The notes under the pieces were generated by a model. The model was not told the DNA's origin. It searched no databases and saw nothing but the letters and a program-made list of their open reading frames with translations. Both the position numbers and the translations under genes were made by a program. Positions 15,534 through 24,287 of a stretch of 59,526 nt of DNA are shown one piece after another; positions within the stretch are counted from its first letter, which is position 1; each line of letters begins with the position of its first letter. The DNA comes from a virus: the IMG/VR virus record IMGVR_UViG_3300025168_000093, positions 1 to 59,526 of that record; one strand, 5' to 3'.

Positions 15534-16058
15534 ATGGCAGTTAGACCAATAAGAAGTGAAGCCTCTAACGAGGTTTTAGATTTACTAAAGAAAGCAAAAG
15601 CACTAGAAGAAAAAATAGTAAAAGCAAATATGTGTCCTTGCGGTAGTGGAAAACCTACAGCAAATTGTTGTCCTGATATGAAGAAAGAAAGAACCCATAA
15701 ACTCGGTAGTTTCACTCCGGGCGCAGGTGGTGTTAATGAAGGCTCATGTGCAGACGATTGTTGGTGTAAAAGTCCTCCGGGCGGAGCACCAATGCCCGAT
15801 GTATATGGAACAAATTCTTTAGAAAAAGCAAGCCCAGATTTCATTACAAGTTTTTCTACTGAACCTCAAGATGTTACTTTTGTATCGGAATCGGGCGGTC
15901 AAACAAGGAATGCTTACTATACAACCAACCAACATCTTTTAGATTCTACAGATATCGCTAATAAAGGAGCAAGAAGATTTAACGTAGATATAGCGGCCCT
16001 TTCAGATTCTGTAAATACACATGGACATCCTGTCAAGAGTCATTTGACGGAGGGATGA
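15534..16058 (+). CDS. SEC-C-type zinc-motif protein
   Basis: A 174-residue protein. Residues 34-46, CPCGSGKPTANCC, fit the SEC-C motif (C-x-C-G-S-G-x-x-x-x-x-C-C), a zinc-binding module best known at the end of SecA and in various small proteins, where it mediates protein contacts. A further Cys group C72/C76/C78 follows. The C-terminal half is Thr/Asn-rich. ATG 15534 (MAVRPIRSE) is preferred over upstream starts, which would overlap the preceding gene out of frame. A PPGGAPMP element (81-88) is shared, down to the nucleotide level, with the portal tail. Its stop overlaps the next start (ATGA). Confidence 0.72.
   Translation: MAVRPIRSEASNEVLDLLKKAKALEEKIVKANMCPCGSGKPTANCCPDMKKERTHKLGSFTPGAGGVNEGSCADDCWCKSPPGGAPMPDVYGTNSLEKASPDFITSFSTEPQDVTFVSESGGQTRNAYYTTNQHLLDSTDIANKGARRFNVDIAALSDSVNTHGHPVKSHLTEG
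15777..15796 (+). repeat. 20-bp direct repeat, copy 2 (SEC-C gene)
   Basis: Exact second copy of the 20-base stretch at 14585-14604. It encodes PPGGAPMP directly after the second Cys group of the SEC-C protein. Confidence 0.85.
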
Positions 16059-16231
16059 GGTTGCCCAAAGTGGCAGTTAAAAAAGGCATTGCACAAATTC
16101 AAAAGTGCGATGCTTGTGGGGGAAATTCTTCTACTGGGTGTTTAGGACCTAATAGTGGTTCACCTTTACAAAATTGTAATGTATATTTAGAATCAAGTAG
16201 TAGGGGTAACGCAGGTCAGTTTCCAGTTTAG
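16055..16231 (+). CDS. Small Cys-rich protein (58 residues)
   Basis: A 58-residue frame starting at ATG 16055 within the stop of the SEC-C gene (ATGA), with GGAGGG just upstream. It encodes MRLPKVAVKKGIAQIQ, then C18-x2-C21, C29 and C41, a plausible small zinc-binding unit (KCDACGG ... GCLGP ... NCNV). It ends at TAG 16229-16231, just before the strong GGGGGAGGTGAT ribosome site of the next gene, so it fills the gap exactly. Coupling, ribosome site and Cys pairs together support a real gene. Function unknown; perhaps a partner of the SEC-C protein. Confidence 0.6.
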   Translation: MRLPKVAVKKGIAQIQKCDACGGNSSTGCLGPNSGSPLQNCNVYLESSSRGNAGQFPV

Positions 16232-16252
16232 GTATCGGGGGAGGTGATATGG

Positions 16253-19200
16253 TTGATAGAAAAAGATTATTCCATACACTTGAGGGCTAGAGATGATTTC
16301 TTTAAGAGTCTATTACTAAGCAACGAGTTTGGCGATGAAGCAATTCATTATCTAGAAAGTTTGCAAAATTTAAAACATAAAGGTTTTATTTTACAAAAGA
16401 ATTTTTTTGATGATATATGTTATTCACAAGCATCTATTTTGAAAGAGGTAGAGGGCTACACAAGTAATTGGGAAGCAAAAAACCGTCTGACGGATAGAAG
16501 TCCCGGCTCTCAAGAACACAAAACTTTGTCAAGCAGGGCTTCTTTACTGGATAATGTGAATCATATATGGTCTGATAGTATGGTAGACCAAAATGATGAA
16601 ATTAGTGAATTTGCAGCAAGGTGGCCCGAATCACGTTTTGATGGAGGAAGTAGATATAAACATCATCCGCATCATAAAGATATACACTCTCTAAGAAGAA
16701 AAAATTCTAAAACCGGTAGAAGTAATATGATAGAAGAACTAAGAGGTTACTACCTTCCTTCCGATGGAGGATTGAGTCGTGCAGCACTAGATGATGAAAG
16801 AGACTCTAAAATAGAAGAATATTATAAAGAACATAAAACTATTAGAGGGGTCACAAAAGCCATAACAAAAGAAAAGTTTAGCCCTTTTTTAAATTCTTTG
16901 AAAACCACCGCTGCTGGTACTGGAACCAAAGAGCACGCAGGAACATTTCAAAACAGTCTTTATGAAAGAGCATATAATAGATGGAGACAGTCACCAAAAG
17001 CAGAAGAAGCAATAAAATCAGGTATAAGCGATAGACAACTGAGAGAGCAACACTTTGAAGATGCAGCAGATTTATGGGAAAGTGATGATTACCAAAAAAC
17101 ACAAAAAATGGTAGAGAAAGATATTGAAGGTTACAATGATTATAAAGAATCGTTAGAGGTCTCAACAAAACACCCACATCGTCTAGGTTGGTTAGGTCAT
17201 AAACTTGGTTTAGAGTGGTTGGAACCTAAAGAAAGAACCGAAGTTGTAGAACATTTAATGAAGAATGGAGCGCATAAAGTGGATGGTCAGATAAAATTAT
17301 CTACAGGTTTAACCATACCTTTAGGTAGAGTTATTAGAAATATGATGACAAGAGGAGACCAAGAATACAAACATTCCCAAGGAGAACATTCTAGGGGATT
17401 GCCAAATTTACCACATCATCAAAATATAGATGACATTCAGGAAGATGAAAAACCTTTTACTGATGGAAAAATGAGAACTGTTCTCTCCACTACAAGAGTG
17501 AACAACAAGAAAAAGCAGAAACTAACAGATTTCATGTTGGACTATTACAACGATTTAATTGATTGGAACCAAGGTGATACTTTTGAAAAAAGAAGTACAT
17601 CCAAAGGTATAAATCAAGTGCCTATATTTAATGAAGACGATACTAAGAAAATTAAAGATATGATGAATGAATTGATGTCGGATGAGCAGGGTGATAACAA
17701 AATGAATGAGAGAGAGGCATTGAAATATGCTTTGATGTATCATAAGAAGTACGATAGTGGTTCAACTAAAACTAATTTAAAACCCAATGTGACCCTTGAA
17801 GATATTAAAAAATATACCTCATTAACAGAAGAACACCCATTGAGTAATATACTTAGAGTAAGTAAAGAAAACCCTATCTTTGCTTTAGATGAAGATGATG
17901 ATAAAAGTCTTGAAGCGTCAACTGAAAATTTTTACAAAACTTTGGAAAATAAAGCAGTAGATTTACAAACTATTGCAGAGGATTCTAAAGATATAAATAA
18001 TGTTTTAAGTATCTATAGGAATACACACGGGCCTGATATAAATTCTTTAAACGATAAAGAAAGACAACTCTATGAATCCAAAGACGGAAGACTTCTCGGT
18101 AGAGGTTCATATTGGGGACATCATTTTCAAAATGGAAGCAGTCCTATGTCTAATGGAACATGGTGGGATAAAATAAGCAGCATGCTACCGGGTTTCTTTG
18201 GTGAAATGACAGATAGCGGTTTTATACCTAGGAGCGATATGCATTCTCTTATAGGTAATATGGTAAAAGATATCAAAGACCCTCATCAAGAGTCTCCTGC
18301 TTCATTGGGTCAGTTAATGGGACATCATGATGCATCTTCTCCTATTAGTAGAAAAACATCGAGGGAAAGAAAGACTCGTAGTCGTGCAAGAAATAAACAC
18401 AACGGTGAATCAGCAGCACATACTTTTGCTCCTGATATTAATAGAGCCCTAATTGATAATCCCGATGGAAATTTTAGTGGTAATCTTCATGTCGCTTCAG
18501 GTGAATTAGATGCTCACCTTTTACATCATAATTGGGGCTCAATGACCGGTGCAGAGGTTGGTAGTGTTGTGGACACACATCTTGCTCATAATTCTTCTAG
18601 TCTTTTTAGAGATTATATTTTTGGTGGTCATTTTATCAAACCGGGTGATAAAGACCCTGAAACAGGCAGAGTTTTAACGGGCTCTCCTAAAATGAGGTTT
18701 AGCATTAAAGACATATTAAGTGGAAAGTATGATGAATCAATACCTTCTTATCAATTACAAGAAGAATTTGATGATGTGTTCCAAGAAAATCAGGATAGAA
18801 ATAATAAAACAAGTGATTTGAATGACAATAAAGAATTTTTACTTACTGGTAATGTGAAACAAAAAGATAACCAAAATCTGCTTACCTCATTAAATAATAA
18901 GAATCTAGATAGTCTTCAACTTTTACAAGAAAATGCCTATGATATGATGAGCGCAATTAAAGACTTTGAAGAATCAAAATCGCCTGATGGTTCTTTTGGA
19001 GACTCTAGATATTGGAGTTTTAAACAAATAGAATCCTATGATGCTTTCATGGCTTCAGACGAAGGAAGGAAAATGTTAGAAGATTTCGGTAATAATAACA
19101 TTCATTTGAATGACTACAAAGGTGCTACTGAAAAAGATATAAAGAATCATTATATTACAATGATAAAAGATAATATGACAAAACAATTAGAACAAATGAA

Positions 19201-21691
19201 AGAGGACCATACAGATATTACTAATAAATTAAATGAAAATTTATCTTTTGAGAATCAAAGAAGTTTAGATAAAACAGGTATAAGAGGAGGAAATTCAAGA
19301 CTTCAAGATATGGAAGAGATGAAAATGGCAAATGAAAAAGCGAGAATGGAAATTGCGAAAACTAAGATAATGCCTGAAATGTTAAAAATAGACCCCGAAG
19401 CCTTTAATCCAAACGACCCTACCAAATGTGCGATAAATATGTCGCAAGCAATGCACGATGCTGAATTATATCTTATGCATGTGCCTCATTCAGAACACGG
19501 TATGACCACATCGAATTACATACTTGGAGAACCCGAAACAAAATCTCTTACAACGGTTGGGGATAACACTAATTCGGACCATTCTTTTGCTAACCAATCA
19601 AAACATCTTAGAGAAAATGGAGTAGCATTACATCCAAATCTTACAGCAGAAGAAGCGCTAATAAAACTTAATTTACCAAATGATGCTGAACATCAAAAAT
19701 ATATTAAAAATATATTAGATGATATGGGTGGTGAAAGGAGATTCATGACTATGGGACAAATTTCTTCATTACATCCTAACTCTCCTTTTAATTATGGTAA
19801 AATAGCAGAAGACCCTCATCACGCTCATGACGCTATAGATGATTTAGCATTGGAGTCTAAGAGATTAATTACAGAGGAAAGGCAACAAGGAAACGCTGTA
19901 AATAATAAAAAACACATAAGAGAATTTAATTCTACCAACCCCATTTATAAATTCTTAAATAGATTACAGCGTGAATATAAAGTAGGCGGAGAAGTAGAAT
20001 TAGGTAATCATGGATTAACTCATCATGCGCTAAAAAGAGGTTTTTATGGTGATGAAACAGGTAAAAATAAAAGCGGTAATAGAACATATAATGAAAATAT
20101 GGCAAAAAGATACGCTACTGAATTAATTTCTTTTGATGAAGGTAAATTTAACGAAGGAGATATTGAAACAATAGAACAGACCCCAATAGGAAGAGGTAGA
20201 AGTGAAATACATCCTAATATTGCTGGTAAGGGCACACCAATAAATGCATATTACACATCACCGGGTTTTAGATTGCATCATGGTGTAGAGATGGGTGCGC
20301 CTTCTGCTAGTATGAATATTAATTTTAATGGAGATATTACTTGGGGTGATAAGACTATTTCTTCACCTTCTGTTATGCCTTCGGAATTTGTTCAGCAAGG
20401 ACTTTTAGGTGCAGAAACATGGCAAAATTTTCAACAAAATGCCACAACAGAAGGTTTCAATTTTGGTAACACTGTGAGTAATTCTGAAAGAGTGACACAA
20501 GAAGAACCCATATCGGAACTAAATTCAAATCTACAAACAATCACTAAAGCCGACTTGCCCAAAGAAATGCCTTTGATAGAACCCTATCACAAAATATTTG
20601 AAGTTGAAGACTTAGAACAACTAAGAGGATTCACTGGAGAATGGGTAGCAAGTATCTTGGAAGAAGGAGAAAGAATAAAAATAACTAGAAAATCTAGTTT
20701 CTTGGATGTAAAGAATACTGAAAACGAAAAAGTGGGTCTTAGTGATGATGAAAAAATATCACTGAGAAAGTTAGGTAAAAAGAACTATGTTATGGACGCA
20801 ATTAAGAATGAAAGAGGTATACACATTTTTGATATAATGCATTATGATGATAATGATGTTACAGATATGGACACTAGGGAACGCATCAAATTACTTCGTG
20901 GACAATTCGATAGTCATGAAAGAGTCATGATACCCGGACCTTCAAATTTGAAAATAATTGATGAAGAAGGTTTAGAGGATGCTGTAAAAAACCTAAACCT
21001 AGAAAACAAAGAAGGTAAAATCTTACTTAGAGATGCTAAATCAACTTATATGAAAGGGGAAGAAAAGCATCCAAAATGGGTTTTGTTGACAAAATCCGAT
21101 GATGAATTCCATATTCCTTTTGGTATGGAATTAGAGGATAATAATTTCATTATACATTTTGACCACGATGTCATAAAATACGATATAGTTGAAAATCAAG
21201 CAGAAAACCCTCGTTCTGCTTTAGGCGAATTAAATCAAAGAGATTATACATTACTTTTGGCTAAATCTCTTGAATCATATTGGAAACCATCTTTAGATGT
21301 AATGTTGAAAGAACAGAAAAAGATGCACGAAAGTGAAAGTGAAGATGAAAGTGAAGATGAAAGTGAAGATGAACAAATAGAAGAAGAAAGCGCTGGAATA
21401 ATTAAACCGGATGACCCTAATAATATATCTAAACCGGATTATAAGAAAGCGATAGATGTTTTAGAGAGAGTTTTAGATGCTATTGAAAAAGGTCATTTTC
21501 CTATGACAGCGGGTAAAGGTTTAGGAATTGATGTAGGAAGCGATATAGCGAGCCCTAGAGGTCCTACTAAATTGACTCATGAGTCTACTCTTCCTGATTG
21601 GGATATGAAAGAACGCTCTACTCAAGACCCTGAGAAACCTGAAGATTACCCTAAAAAGAAGAAAATACCTTCGCAGTCTATCGAATCTTAG
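16253..21691 (+). CDS. Giant head-region protein with degenerate DNA-ligase-like domain
   Basis: A protein of about 1,812 residues, mostly hydrophilic and of unknown fold. Near the C-terminus (about 1455-1615) the order of motifs resembles the adenylation domain of ATP-dependent DNA ligases. FTGEW at 1460-1464 sits where motif I KxDGxR would be. IHIFDIMHYDDNDVTDMDTR at 1523-1542 followed by ERIKLL matches motif IIIa (F-D-x-x-x-x-D-x-x-D-x-x-x-R). EGKILLRDAKSTY at 1587-1599 matches motif IV, and W1609 matches motif V. The nucleotide-accepting Lys is Gly1459 in this alignment, and motif III DGE reads DAI, so catalysis is unlikely. An acidic SEDE repeat and a Pro/Lys-rich tail follow. TTG 16253 fits GGGGGAGGTGAT at 16237-16248; GTG 16244 lies inside it. 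Sited between portal and protease genes, it may be an internal head protein. Confidence 0.7.
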   Translation: MIEKDYSIHLRARDDFFKSLLLSNEFGDEAIHYLESLQNLKHKGFILQKNFFDDICYSQASILKEVEGYTSNWEAKNRLTDRSPGSQEHKTLSSRASLLDNVNHIWSDSMVDQNDEISEFAARWPESRFDGGSRYKHHPHHKDIHSLRRKNSKTGRSNMIEELRGYYLPSDGGLSRAALDDERDSKIEEYYKEHKTIRGVTKAITKEKFSPFLNSLKTTAAGTGTKEHAGTFQNSLYERAYNRWRQSPKAEEAIKSGISDRQLREQHFEDAADLWESDDYQKTQKMVEKDIEGYNDYKESLEVSTKHPHRLGWLGHKLGLEWLEPKERTEVVEHLMKNGAHKVDGQIKLSTGLTIPLGRVIRNMMTRGDQEYKHSQGEHSRGLPNLPHHQNIDDIQEDEKPFTDGKMRTVLSTTRVNNKKKQKLTDFMLDYYNDLIDWNQGDTFEKRSTSKGINQVPIFNEDDTKKIKDMMNELMSDEQGDNKMNEREALKYALMYHKKYDSGSTKTNLKPNVTLEDIKKYTSLTEEHPLSNILRVSKENPIFALDEDDDKSLEASTENFYKTLENKAVDLQTIAEDSKDINNVLSIYRNTHGPDINSLNDKERQLYESKDGRLLGRGSYWGHHFQNGSSPMSNGTWWDKISSMLPGFFGEMTDSGFIPRSDMHSLIGNMVKDIKDPHQESPASLGQLMGHHDASSPISRKTSRERKTRSRARNKHNGESAAHTFAPDINRALIDNPDGNFSGNLHVASGELDAHLLHHNWGSMTGAEVGSVVDTHLAHNSSSLFRDYIFGGHFIKPGDKDPETGRVLTGSPKMRFSIKDILSGKYDESIPSYQLQEEFDDVFQENQDRNNKTSDLNDNKEFLLTGNVKQKDNQNLLTSLNNKNLDSLQLLQENAYDMMSAIKDFEESKSPDGSFGDSRYWSFKQIESYDAFMASDEGRKMLEDFGNNNIHLNDYKGATEKDIKNHYITMIKDNMTKQLEQMKEDHTDITNKLNENLSFENQRSLDKTGIRGGNSRLQDMEEMKMANEKARMEIAKTKIMPEMLKIDPEAFNPNDPTKCAINMSQAMHDAELYLMHVPHSEHGMTTSNYILGEPETKSLTTVGDNTNSDHSFANQSKHLRENGVALHPNLTAEEALIKLNLPNDAEHQKYIKNILDDMGGERRFMTMGQISSLHPNSPFNYGKIAEDPHHAHDAIDDLALESKRLITEERQQGNAVNNKKHIREFNSTNPIYKFLNRLQREYKVGGEVELGNHGLTHHALKRGFYGDETGKNKSGNRTYNENMAKRYATELISFDEGKFNEGDIETIEQTPIGRGRSEIHPNIAGKGTPINAYYTSPGFRLHHGVEMGAPSASMNINFNGDITWGDKTISSPSVMPSEFVQQGLLGAETWQNFQQNATTEGFNFGNTVSNSERVTQEEPISELNSNLQTITKADLPKEMPLIEPYHKIFEVEDLEQLRGFTGEWVASILEEGERIKITRKSSFLDVKNTENEKVGLSDDEKISLRKLGKKNYVMDAIKNERGIHIFDIMHYDDNDVTDMDTRERIKLLRGQFDSHERVMIPGPSNLKIIDEEGLEDAVKNLNLENKEGKILLRDAKSTYMKGEEKHPKWVLLTKSDDEFHIPFGMELEDNNFIIHFDHDVIKYDIVENQAENPRSALGELNQRDYTLLLAKSLESYWKPSLDVMLKEQKKMHESESEDESEDESEDEQIEEESAGIIKPDDPNNISKPDYKKAIDVLERVLDAIEKGHFPMTAGKGLGIDVGSDIASPRGPTKLTHESTLPDWDMKERSTQDPEKPEDYPKKKKIPSQSIES
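21331..21395 (+). repeat. Acidic 12-bp repeat tract
   Basis: GAAAGTGAAGAT units repeat about three times in frame, encoding SEDE repeats and then a Glu-rich run near the end of the 1,812-residue protein. They mark the linker after the ligase-like domain. Confidence 0.8.
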
Positions 21692-21725
21692 TTTTCTAAA
21701 GATTATTACATTTCGCGCTTAGTTC

Positions 21726-21731
21726 ATATAT
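21726..21731 (+). promoter_or_regulatory. TATA-like box before the protease gene
   Basis: CATATATCA lies about 27-32 bases before GTG 21758, which lacks a recognisable Shine-Dalgarno, in a 66-base gap. The spacing is what an archaeal TATA box driving a leaderless mRNA would show. A dedicated promoter here would make sense for the highly expressed protease-scaffold-capsid block. Sequence-only inference. Confidence 0.35.
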
Positions 21732-21757
21732 CATTACATGACGTTCCTGTAAATAGT

Positions 21758-23131
21758 GTGCTTACCGCAGAGCGATTATACGGACATGATGAGTCCATCT
21801 CCATCCTTAAGGCAGGGAGCGACCTCATCATTGCTGGATATGCCAGTGTGGAACTAGTAGACAAACAAGGCGATTTAATAACAAGGGAGGCATTGAAGGA
21901 CGGATTTCGGAAATTTATGAGTGACCCGAAATATAGAAATGTCCAGTTAGCCCACAGTAATATTCAAGTTGGAGAAGTAGTACCTACATATACAGATACA
22001 GAAGGGAGGTTGTGGAAAAGCGAAGTTGATGATGTCGGAATGTTTGTTGTTATACAACTTAGAGACGACATCGAAAAATCACGAGAAGTAGCCGCCGAAA
22101 TTCGGAAAGGCAAATTACGAGGGTTTAGTATTGGAGGACAAGCATTCAAGCGAGTTAGAAAATCTGACCCAAAACATGGAGATTACCAAGAGATAAGTAA
22201 ATTGGAACTACATGAGATAACAATATGTGAAAAAGGTATCAACCCGGAAGCAACATTTAGAATTCTAAAACAGGAAACTGATTCAGAAAAAAATATAAAA
22301 AATAAGGTGACAAAAATGACAGAAACAGATGTAACAACGCAACTTGGCGATGTACTTGCACGCTTAGAAGGCCGATTAGACAGCATGGAGAAAGGAATGC
22401 CTCCTGCACTAAAAGAAGCCATCGAAGCAAAGAAAGACAAAGCCGATGATAAGAAAGACGACGAAAAGAAGTCGGAAGAAGTAGAAAAATCAGAATACTC
22501 TGATGTAATCACTTCTGAATATCTAGATTGGATGGAATCAACACTAAAATCATCAGGTGTTGATATAGACGGTGCTAGAGACCACTTCGATGACCTTAAC
22601 AAGGCGAACTTAGGTTCTTCGCCCGATAAACTAGACTTAGAATACGGTCAGACAAAGAACAGGGAGCAAGAAAATGGTAAACCATCAACTAATGCAATAT
22701 CCCGTACTACCGGTTCAGGTGGAAAAGCAAAGAAAGAAGTTAAGAAATCTGACTTCTTATCTCCAACAGGAGTTTCTGAATCTGATATAGAAGCAGCATA
22801 TGAAGTATACAAGGCTGCATCATTAGAACAAGAATTCCGAGGTTCATTAGAATCTAACTTTGCTTCACGTTACGCTTCAGAGCGTCAATCAGAAGTTGCT
22901 AAAGCAGAAGCAGCAGCATATGATGCACGTGGACCTTTAGATGACATAACAAAAGCAATCACTGCACTTTCAGAGCGCATTGATTCTATTACTACACCTA
23001 ACACAGAAGGTACTACTTTAGCAAAATCTGCTCCAGTACCTGCATTAGAAATTCCTTCAACTGCTGACATGCACAAAATGTCTTGGGACGAAGTACATCA
23101 AATGGCTGACACAGCGTTTAGAGGGGAGTGA
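21758..23131 (+). CDS. Prohead protease fused to scaffolding domain
   Basis: A 457-residue protein. Residues 1-170 are an HK97/XkdF-type prohead serine protease: GYASVELVDKQGDLI, catalytic His66 in AHSN, catalytic Ser124 in RGFSIGG, and the closing LHEITICEKGINPEA. Residues 187-457 are charged, helical and scaffold-like, ending in MHKMSWDEVHQMADTAFRGE. The protease would cleave scaffold and capsid-protein arms during maturation. Protease and scaffold are fused, and an internal ribosome site at 22304-22310 with in-frame ATG 22316 would give the scaffold alone. GTG 21758 has no evident ribosome site. It is followed directly by the capsid gene, as in HK97-like viruses. Confidence 0.9.
   Translation: MLTAERLYGHDESISILKAGSDLIIAGYASVELVDKQGDLITREALKDGFRKFMSDPKYRNVQLAHSNIQVGEVVPTYTDTEGRLWKSEVDDVGMFVVIQLRDDIEKSREVAAEIRKGKLRGFSIGGQAFKRVRKSDPKHGDYQEISKLELHEITICEKGINPEATFRILKQETDSEKNIKNKVTKMTETDVTTQLGDVLARLEGRLDSMEKGMPPALKEAIEAKKDKADDKKDDEKKSEEVEKSEYSDVITSEYLDWMESTLKSSGVDIDGARDHFDDLNKANLGSSPDKLDLEYGQTKNREQENGKPSTNAISRTTGSGGKAKKEVKKSDFLSPTGVSESDIEAAYEVYKAASLEQEFRGSLESNFASRYASERQSEVAKAEAAAYDARGPLDDITKAITALSERIDSITTPNTEGTTLAKSAPVPALEIPSTADMHKMSWDEVHQMADTAFRGE
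22304..22318 (+). promoter_or_regulatory. Internal ribosome-binding site and start for scaffold
   Basis: AAGGTGA at 22304-22310 lies five bases before an in-frame ATG (22316), exactly where the protease domain ends and the scaffold begins (Met187). It matches the GGTGA sites used by other genes in this window. It would give a free 271-residue scaffold, as nested scaffold genes do in lambda-like viruses. Confidence 0.6.
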
Positions 23132-23136
23132 ATAAT

Positions 23137-24270
23137 ATGGCAAGAGATTACGTACGAACAATAACAGATATGGAAAGATACTACTATGGTGCAGGTAACG
23201 CAATGGGTTACTCATACTCCGGTAGTGAACTACTGAAAGCAGACAGCCCTATGATGTCAACAACCGCTGGTACTTACCAAGCGATTTACGGCAGAAAGGT
23301 TTGGTCACAATTAAATCAAGAATTTAACGCTTTCTCAATACTACCTAAGAAACCTTGGGATAGAAGCGGATGGCGTGTTATTACTGGAAAGCCAAATGGT
23401 GGAGCACTTCATGGCGGAGTTGCAGAAAACGCAACACTACCTGAGACAGTAAAACCTACTTTCCAGCATGTTGCTGCTAAACCAAAGACTATCGCACACA
23501 CATTCGATATGTCTGAGACAGCAATTTTCCTAGCAGACCGTGACGATGGAATGGGCGATATACGCTCAGTTCTTAAAGAAGAAATGGGTAAGCACCACGC
23601 AGAAATGGTTAACAAAATGTTACTAACTGATGTGAGCACTGCTGCTGCAAACAACTTTGAGTCATTAGACCGAATTACTACAGGTAATACAAACATGGTA
23701 TCAGGTACTCACTACGATGCAGGCGATGAAGACATCTACTCAATCGACCGAAGTAGCAACACATGGTCCTTTGCTGAAGATAACGCAGATGGAAGCAGTG
23801 TTAACAGAACACTGTCACTAGACCACCTAGATACTCTTTTCCAACAAATTTGGGAACGTGGTGGAAATCCAAAAGTTATTCTAACAGGATATGACACTTT
23901 GATGAGACTACAACAACTATTGCAGTCACAACAAAGATTCATGGAAGAGAAGAGAGTTACCCCAACATACAATGGAGTAAAGGGTGTACCCGGCATAGAG
24001 GCTGGTTTCATCGTTGCTACATACAATGGAGTACCAATCATCCCTACCAAAGATATGCCCGATGACGGTGCTATTAGTAGAATGTATTTCTTAGATACTG
24101 ATTACATGCACTTCAGCACAGCAATTCCAACACAATACTTTGAGAGCGGTATCGAAACAGGAGACCCTTTCGCAATTAACAGATTAGGCCAAGAAGGACT
24201 ATACCGAACCATGGGTGAAGTATGGACTACTTTCTTTGGTGCTCAAGGTTCAGTGAGGGACCTAAAATAA
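23137..24270 (+). CDS. Major capsid protein, HK97 fold
   Basis: A 377-residue capsid protein placed directly after protease/scaffold. The N-terminal 40-60 residues are helical and could be the cleaved delta/N-arm. The rest shows HK97-type features: an E-loop-like segment (RVITGKPNGGALHGGVAENATLPET region), the spine helix with LKEEMGKHHAEMVNKMLL, and a C-terminal A-domain core with PKVILTGYDTLMRLQQLL and the GVPIIPTKDMP strand. ATG 23137 follows GGGGAGTGA; GTG 23128 overlaps the protease stop and is less likely. Codons ending in C (TAC, AAC, TTC) are more frequent than in neighbours, as expected for a very highly expressed protein. Confidence 0.88.
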   Translation: MARDYVRTITDMERYYYGAGNAMGYSYSGSELLKADSPMMSTTAGTYQAIYGRKVWSQLNQEFNAFSILPKKPWDRSGWRVITGKPNGGALHGGVAENATLPETVKPTFQHVAAKPKTIAHTFDMSETAIFLADRDDGMGDIRSVLKEEMGKHHAEMVNKMLLTDVSTAAANNFESLDRITTGNTNMVSGTHYDAGDEDIYSIDRSSNTWSFAEDNADGSSVNRTLSLDHLDTLFQQIWERGGNPKVILTGYDTLMRLQQLLQSQQRFMEEKRVTPTYNGVKGVPGIEAGFIVATYNGVPIIPTKDMPDDGAISRMYFLDTDYMHFSTAIPTQYFESGIETGDPFAINRLGQEGLYRTMGEVWTTFFGAQGSVRDLK

Positions 24271-24287
24271 ACAGGAGGCGATGAATT

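Noticed and set aside
16249-16290. ATG at 16249 as the start of the gene after the strong GGGGGAGGTGAT site
   Set aside because: It is out of frame with the 1,812-residue protein and stops after 13 codons. In-frame TTG 16253 is better.
16253-21691. Active ATP-dependent DNA ligase
   Set aside because: The KxDG lysine and the motif III acidic residues are missing, so only a ligase-like fold is claimed.
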